Shown here: positions 5,519-9,688 of the stretch, in pieces | Numbering within the stretch: the first letter of the stretch is position 1 | Layout of the letters: every line of letters begins with the position of its first letter | Source of the DNA: Longimicrobiales bacterium | GTDB taxonomy: Bacteria > Gemmatimonadota > Gemmatimonadetes > Longimicrobiales > Gaopeijiaceae | Direction of reading: 5' to 3' | Length of the DNA: 9,688 nt | Assembly: GCA_028280205.1 (NCBI GenBank) | Contig: JANQME010000217.1 | Span: forward strand, 1 to 9,688 | Made by a program: the position numbers and the translations under genes | Notes under the pieces: model-generated | What the model saw: the letters and a program-made list of their open reading frames with translations, nothing else | What the model was told of the DNA's origin: nothing | Database searches by the model: none

Positions 5519-8299
5519 TCAGCGTCCCCCGGACTCGAGCCGCTCGAGGAGCACGCGGAGCCGTTCGAGGGCCTCGCCGAAGCCCTGCCAGTCGCCATCG
5601 CGAGCACGGGACTCGGCCTCTTCCAGGAGCTCGAGCGCCGCGCTCGGCCAGGCCGCCGCCCCACCCGGCGGAACGGGAGCCGCCTCGCCTGCATCCCCGT
5701 CCGGGACGCCACCCGTGGAGCCCACCACGCCGGCGAGCATCTGGATCGCTTCGGGCAGCGTCTCGGTCATGACGACCCGGCGGCCGTCGCTCACGACGAA
5801 GCGACGCAGCTCGGGGATGGCGTCGTCGGTGGCCGCCAGGAAGACCGGCTCCATGTAGAGGAGACGCTCACCCACCGGCACCAGGTGCAGGTGCCCGGTC
5901 CAGACCTCGCTCCCACCGGTGCGCCAGAGGGAGAACTGTTCGGAGATGACCGGATCCTGCTCCACCCGCGCCTCGATCTGACGCGGCCCGAGCACCTCGT
6001 CCGGGACGGGGACGTCGAAGAGGATCGTCTCCGGCCGCCCCGAATCGTCCGTGCGCCCCGCGAAGATGGCCGTGAGATTCTCCCGGCCGGCCGGGACGAA
6101 AACGGTCGTGAGCTGGAAGCGCGCCTCGTCCTCCCCGGGCAGTCGGTAGATCGCGTACTCGGGCTCGTACGGAACCGGCGTCGTGCTCTTGGCCAGCTCC
6201 TGCGGCTCGCGCCAGACGTCCTGCTGGCCGTGGAAGGCGGGCGCGGTCTCCTGGTGGTACTGCAGGAGCACCCGCCCCTGGAGGTCGAGGAGGGAGCGTG
6301 GGTAGCGAAGGTGTTCACGCAGCCCGGCAGGCATCTCGCTCACGGGTCGGAGCAGCCCGGGGTAGGCGCGCTCGTACGCGTCCACGAGTGGATCGTCGAT
6401 CGGTACGCGGTAGAACGCGATGTCGCCCGTGACCGCGTCCACGGTGACCTTCACGCTGTTGCGCACGTAGCGGACGGCGCGACGGACCGTGCCGAACTCG
6501 TGCACCGCCGAGAGCGGGTAGGCGACCGATCCCGTGAAGCCCTCGAGCATCCATACGATCCGTCCGTCGAGAACGACCGGGTACGGGGCCTCCGGGAAGC
6601 GCAGAAAGGGGGCGATCGCCGCCGCGCGCGCGACGACCCGCCGCCGGTGCACGAGCCGGCTCTCGTCGTTCACCTCGGACGAGAAGAGGAGGTTGGCCGA
6701 GCGGAAGCGCCACGCGAGCAGGGCGGTCCGGAGTCCGGACGAGAGTCGGATCCCCTCGGGGAAGTCGACACCGGGCTGGCCCCGTCCACCGTCGGGCGCC
6801 AGATACTGGCCCGCTCCGGGCGTCACGATCGCGTAGGGCTGAGCGCGTGTCCCGAAGAAGATCTGAGGCCGCTCGAGGCTCAGGGACACCGGTGCGGTCG
6901 CCTCGGTCACCACCTCGGGTGGGATGCCCGCGAGGAGCATCTCCGGACCGGCCGCCTCCGTCTTCCGGCTCGCCACGCTCGCCACGGCGCCCATCCCGGC
7001 CACGTAGCGTTCGCGGAGGTGCAGGTTCTGCCAGTTCGGGTCTTGGATGCCGCGCGTGTCGACCTGACGCACCGAGACCGCCACGGGGAGCGAGCTTCCG
7101 CCGGCGGTGGGATACCGGTCGATCGCCACCTGATCGAAGTCGTAGTAGCTGAAGCGGGCCTGCTCCTGCTCGTACGTGGTGCGCAGCGGGTCGGCGCCCC
7201 ACACCGGGAGGCCGGCGAACTGCTCGCCCGCCACCGCCCAGTCGATCCGGGCGTCCGGGTCGTAGGCGAAGGCTCGTCGCTGCGTGACGTCGAGCCCGAA
7301 GCCGCTGCGCGTGAAGTCGAGGCTGTGCTCGATGTAGCGCGTCTCGCGCTGCAGCTCGTTCGGCTCGACCCGAAAGGACTGGATCAGGTAGGGATAGACG
7401 TTGCCGATCAGAACCGTACCCAGCACGACCGCGGTGAACGACGCGACGAGCGGCCAGACGTGATTGCGCACCGCGCCCCACGCCGTCGCACCCGCAGCCG
7501 CCAGACAGAGCACGGAGAGCGTCTGGAGCGCCGGCAGCCGGGCCTGATGGTCCGTGAAGCCGAAGATCCCCTGCACCCCCGAGCTGCCGTCCAGCAGGAG
7601 CTCGTAGCGGCCCAGCCACAGCCGGAAGGCGAGCAGAAGGAAGAAGGCCGCAATGATCGAGCCCAGGTGCATGCGGGCGAGCCCGTGCGCCTGGAAGCGC
7701 CCACGCACCCACGACACGGCGCCCGTGGCGGCGTACCCGGCGGTGGCGAGGGTGAACACGAGGAACGCCACGATCATCGCGTAGGTGATCGCGCTCCCCA
7801 GCACCGGGAACCAGAAGACGTAGAAGCCGACGTCGCGACCCAGGACGGGGTCGGCCTGACCCCACGCAGGAGCCGAGAGCGCCAGCAGGATCTGTCGTCC
7901 GATGCCGCCCGGCACCGACGCGCCGAACCAGAGGCCGATGAGGCTCGCGGCCGTGGCCAGTGACCAGGTGACGTACCGGCGCGGGATCTGCTCGGAGATC
8001 TCGAGGTTGCCGAAGCGGCGACGGATCTGGATGCCGCCGAGCGTCGTCGCCGCGATGCGCAGGTTCAGGAAGACGAGCACGGCGACGAAGGATCCCGCCA
8101 CCACCTGAGTGCCCCACTCCCAAGCGATGCGGCGGCGGAAGATGCCGAGGTAGCCCGTCTGGGCCTGCCACAGCACCTCGACATACAGGTACGTCAGGGT
8201 CCGCCCGATGGCGGCAACCACCACGATCCCGAGCACGGCGGCGAGAACGAGTCGCCCACCCCGCAGGGTGCGGATGAGGTCGGGAACCTGGGTGCTCAC
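5519..8299 (-). CDS. UPF0182 family large membrane protein, function unknown
   Basis: With the GTG at 8299 the protein has 926 residues, within the usual 900-1000 for UPF0182. Seven hydrophobic segments lie at about 17-39, 63-83, 109-128, 163-190, 212-229, 255-277 and 282-305. A large soluble region follows, which this topology would place outside the cytoplasm if the N-terminus is inside. Family landmarks are DPVLGRDVGFYVFWFP (150-165), PYPVVLDGRIVWMLEGFTGS, RNSVKVTVDAVTGDIAFY, LREHLRYPRSL and LHLVPVGERLLYMEPVFL. After a Gly/Ala/Pro-rich linker comes a C-terminal helical stretch ending ALERLRVLLERLESGGR, also typical. The GTG start lies 19 bases after the phosphomannomutase stop. Longer in-frame versions up to 8413 would overlap that gene and add an Arg-rich, non-membrane N-terminus, so I rejected them. 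The family has no established function. Confidence 0.9.
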   Translation of the reverse strand: MSTQVPDLIRTLRGGRLVLAAVLGIVVVAAIGRTLTYLYVEVLWQAQTGYLGIFRRRIAWEWGTQVVAGSFVAVLVFLNLRIAATTLGGIQIRRRFGNLEISEQIPRRYVTWSLATAASLIGLWFGASVPGGIGRQILLALSAPAWGQADPVLGRDVGFYVFWFPVLGSAITYAMIVAFLVFTLATAGYAATGAVSWVRGRFQAHGLARMHLGSIIAAFFLLLAFRLWLGRYELLLDGSSGVQGIFGFTDHQARLPALQTLSVLCLAAAGATAWGAVRNHVWPLVASFTAVVLGTVLIGNVYPYLIQSFRVEPNELQRETRYIEHSLDFTRSGFGLDVTQRRAFAYDPDARIDWAVAGEQFAGLPVWGADPLRTTYEQEQARFSYYDFDQVAIDRYPTAGGSSLPVAVSVRQVDTRGIQDPNWQNLHLRERYVAGMGAVASVASRKTEAAGPEMLLAGIPPEVVTEATAPVSLSLERPQIFFGTRAQPYAIVTPGAGQYLAPDGGRGQPGVDFPEGIRLSSGLRTALLAWRFRSANLLFSSEVNDESRLVHRRRVVARAAAIAPFLRFPEAPYPVVLDGRIVWMLEGFTGSVAYPLSAVHEFGTVRRAVRYVRNSVKVTVDAVTGDIAFYRVPIDDPLVDAYERAYPGLLRPVSEMPAGLREHLRYPRSLLDLQGRVLLQYHQETAPAFHGQQDVWREPQELAKSTTPVPYEPEYAIYRLPGEDEARFQLTTVFVPAGRENLTAIFAGRTDDSGRPETILFDVPVPDEVLGPRQIEARVEQDPVISEQFSLWRTGGSEVWTGHLHLVPVGERLLYMEPVFLAATDDAIPELRRFVVSDGRRVVMTETLPEAIQMLAGVVGSTGGVPDGDAGEAAPVPPGGAAAWPSAALELLEEAESRARDGDWQGFGEALERLRVLLERLESGGR

Positions 8300-8318
8300 G
8301 GGCCCGCCGTGTCCGACG

Positions 8319-9686
8319 TCAGGGGAGCGAGACCCCCTTCCCCTCCAGCCACGAAGCGACCTCGGAACGGATCTCCTCCAGCCGCTCCTCCGTGCGGGCC
8401 TCGAAACGGGCAACGATCACGGGCTGCGTATTCGACGTGCGCAGCAGCGCCCACCCGTCGCCGAAGAGGACGCGCACACCGTCCACGTCGATCACGTCGT
8501 GACGAGCCGAGAAGTGGGCGACGGCGTCTTCGACGATGGTCCACTTCCGTTCCTCGGTGACCTCCACGCGGATCTCGGGCGTCGAAACATACGAGGGAAA
8601 GTCGCCGACGCGCTCCGAGAGCGTCCGCTCCGAGCGGCTCAGGAGTGCGATCAGACGGCATGCGTCGTAGAGGGCGTCATCGAACCCGAAGTAGTCGTCC
8701 GCCACCATGATGTGGCCCGACAGCTCTCCCGCCAGGAGGGCGCCGGTCTCCTTCATCTTCACCTTCTGCAGCGAGTGCCCAGTCTTCCACATAATGGGCT
8801 CGCCGCCCGCCGCCTCGAACACCTCGGGGAGCGCCTGGCTGCACTTCACGTCGAAGACGAGCTTCTGGCCCGGACCCCGCTTCTCCAGGAGGTCGAGCCC
8901 GAAGAGGAGCAGCAGAAGGTCACCGCGGACGATCTCGCCGTGTTCGTCGACGGCGCCGATGCGATCCGCGTCTCCATCGAAGGCAACCCCCAGATCGTGG
9001 GGCTGTTCCCGGACCGTCCGGATGAGATCGGCGAGGTTCTCGTCGACCGTCGGATCCGGGTGGTGATTCGGGAAGGTGCCGTCGGACTCGCAGAAGAGCG
9101 GAGTCACCTCGACGCCCATGCGCGTGAGGAGCTTCTCGGCGACGAGCGCTCCACTGCCGTTCCCGCAGTCGACGGCGACCCGCATCGGACGGGCGAGCTC
9201 GAAGCGCCCCGCCACGTCCTCGACGTACGCGTCGAGCACCTCGATCCGCTCGACCGCCCCCTCGCCCTCGTCGAGACGACGCTCGAGGATGCGCTGAAGC
9301 AGCCCCTGGATGGCGTCGCCGTAGAGCGCGGATCGCCCGCACGTCATCTTGATCCCGTTCCACTCGGGCGGGTTGTGGGATCCGGTGATCTGGACCGCGC
9401 CGTCCGTCTCGTGCACGCACTCGGACCAGTACAGCACCGGCGTCGGGACCATCCCGACGTCGAGCACGTCCGCGCCCGCGCCGGAGAGCCCCCGGATCAT
9501 CGCCTCCGCCAGGCCGGGCGAGGAGTCCCGGTTGTCGTACCCGACCGCGACGCGCGGCCGATCGAGGCCGCTCTCCGCGCGGATGTGGGAGGCCAGCGCG
9601 CGACCGACCGCCTCGGCCACCCCGGCGTCCAGATCCTCTCCCACGACTCCGCGGATGTCGTACTGGCGGAAGATGTGCGTCTGCAT
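8319..9686 (-). CDS. Phosphomannomutase/phosphoglucomutase (alpha-D-phosphohexomutase)
   Basis: The enzyme interconverts hexose 6- and 1-phosphates, feeding GDP-mannose or UDP-glucose for lipopolysaccharide, exopolysaccharide or other glycans. The 455 residues begin MQTHIFRQYDIRGVVGED, the usual family N-terminus. The phosphoserine loop TGSHNPPEWNGIK carries Ser103, and the metal loop DGDADR carries Asp237, Asp239 and Asp241. The sugar-specificity loop GELSGH holds Glu321 and Ser323, and the phosphate-binding loop RTSNTQP lies at 416-422. All four active-site elements are intact, and length is close to Pseudomonas AlgC (463). The ATG sits two bases inside the right edge, so upstream signals are not visible and a slightly longer start cannot be excluded. 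Preference for mannose or glucose phosphates (manB/algC or pgm type) cannot be decided from sequence. Confidence 0.95.
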   Translation of the reverse strand: MQTHIFRQYDIRGVVGEDLDAGVAEAVGRALASHIRAESGLDRPRVAVGYDNRDSSPGLAEAMIRGLSGAGADVLDVGMVPTPVLYWSECVHETDGAVQITGSHNPPEWNGIKMTCGRSALYGDAIQGLLQRILERRLDEGEGAVERIEVLDAYVEDVAGRFELARPMRVAVDCGNGSGALVAEKLLTRMGVEVTPLFCESDGTFPNHHPDPTVDENLADLIRTVREQPHDLGVAFDGDADRIGAVDEHGEIVRGDLLLLLFGLDLLEKRGPGQKLVFDVKCSQALPEVFEAAGGEPIMWKTGHSLQKVKMKETGALLAGELSGHIMVADDYFGFDDALYDACRLIALLSRSERTLSERVGDFPSYVSTPEIRVEVTEERKWTIVEDAVAHFSARHDVIDVDGVRVLFGDGWALLRTSNTQPVIVARFEARTEERLEEIRSEVASWLEGKGVSLP

Positions 9687-9688
9687 CG

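Noticed and set aside
5480..7963. Long open frame on the plus strand (about 827 codons) opposite UPF0182
   Set aside because: Its product is rich in Arg, Gly, Glu and His with no recognisable domain. It is antisense to a gene with clear family motifs. GC-rich codon use routinely leaves such mirror frames open.
6315..8171. Second minus-strand frame of about 618 codons within the UPF0182 gene
   Set aside because: Arg/Gly/Pro-rich out-of-frame shadow; the overlapping frame has membrane segments and family motifs.
1..9688. Search for mobile elements, CRISPR arrays, tRNA or rRNA genes, phage or defence genes
   Set aside because: The window is filled by conserved housekeeping genes in one direction. 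No direct-repeat array, transposase motif, tRNA-like fold or defence domain was seen.

Overview
The window is a dense, GC-rich bacterial chromosome segment carrying ordinary housekeeping genes. All ten genes I can support lie on the minus strand, so transcription runs from the right edge (9688) to the left edge (1). No intergenic gap exceeds about 150 bases. I see no tRNA or rRNA gene, CRISPR array, insertion sequence, phage gene or broken gene.

In the direction of transcription the layout is as follows. (1) A phosphomannomutase/phosphoglucomutase (9686-8319) is followed closely by a very large UPF0182 membrane protein (8299-5519). (2) After a 147-base gap holding hairpins and a candidate promoter come sucC and sucD (succinyl-CoA synthetase beta and alpha), a stand-alone two-CBS-domain protein, and ndk (nucleoside diphosphate kinase). 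These four are tightly packed: the CBS gene and ndk share an ATGA overlap, and sucD's ribosome binding site lies inside sucC. (3) After a 40-base gap with a second candidate promoter comes the widely conserved cluster DUF177 (YceD-like), rpmF (ribosomal protein L32), plsX and fabH. The fabH gene runs off the left edge.

The genes join central metabolism and membrane building. SucCD makes nucleoside triphosphate in the TCA cycle, Ndk redistributes the phosphoryl group, and the CBS protein is a plausible adenine-nucleotide sensor between them. DUF177/L32 link ribosome assembly to PlsX/FabH, which start phospholipid and fatty-acid synthesis. The hexomutase supplies sugar phosphates for envelope polysaccharides. 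The function of UPF0182 is unknown.

The gene order, high GC and protein flavour suggest a Gemmatimonadota-like member of the FCB group (Fibrobacterota-Chlorobiota-Bacteroidota), but this is an impression from memory and not a phylogenetic result. A weak independent hint is that both main intergenic gaps carry the 9-mer GGTAGCTTT, which contains a match or near-match to the Bacteroidota-type -7 promoter element TAnnTTTG. I found no convincing new multi-gene system. The most interesting leads are the CBS protein inserted in a nucleotide-energy operon, the shared promoter-like element, and a possible leaderless DUF177 mRNA.
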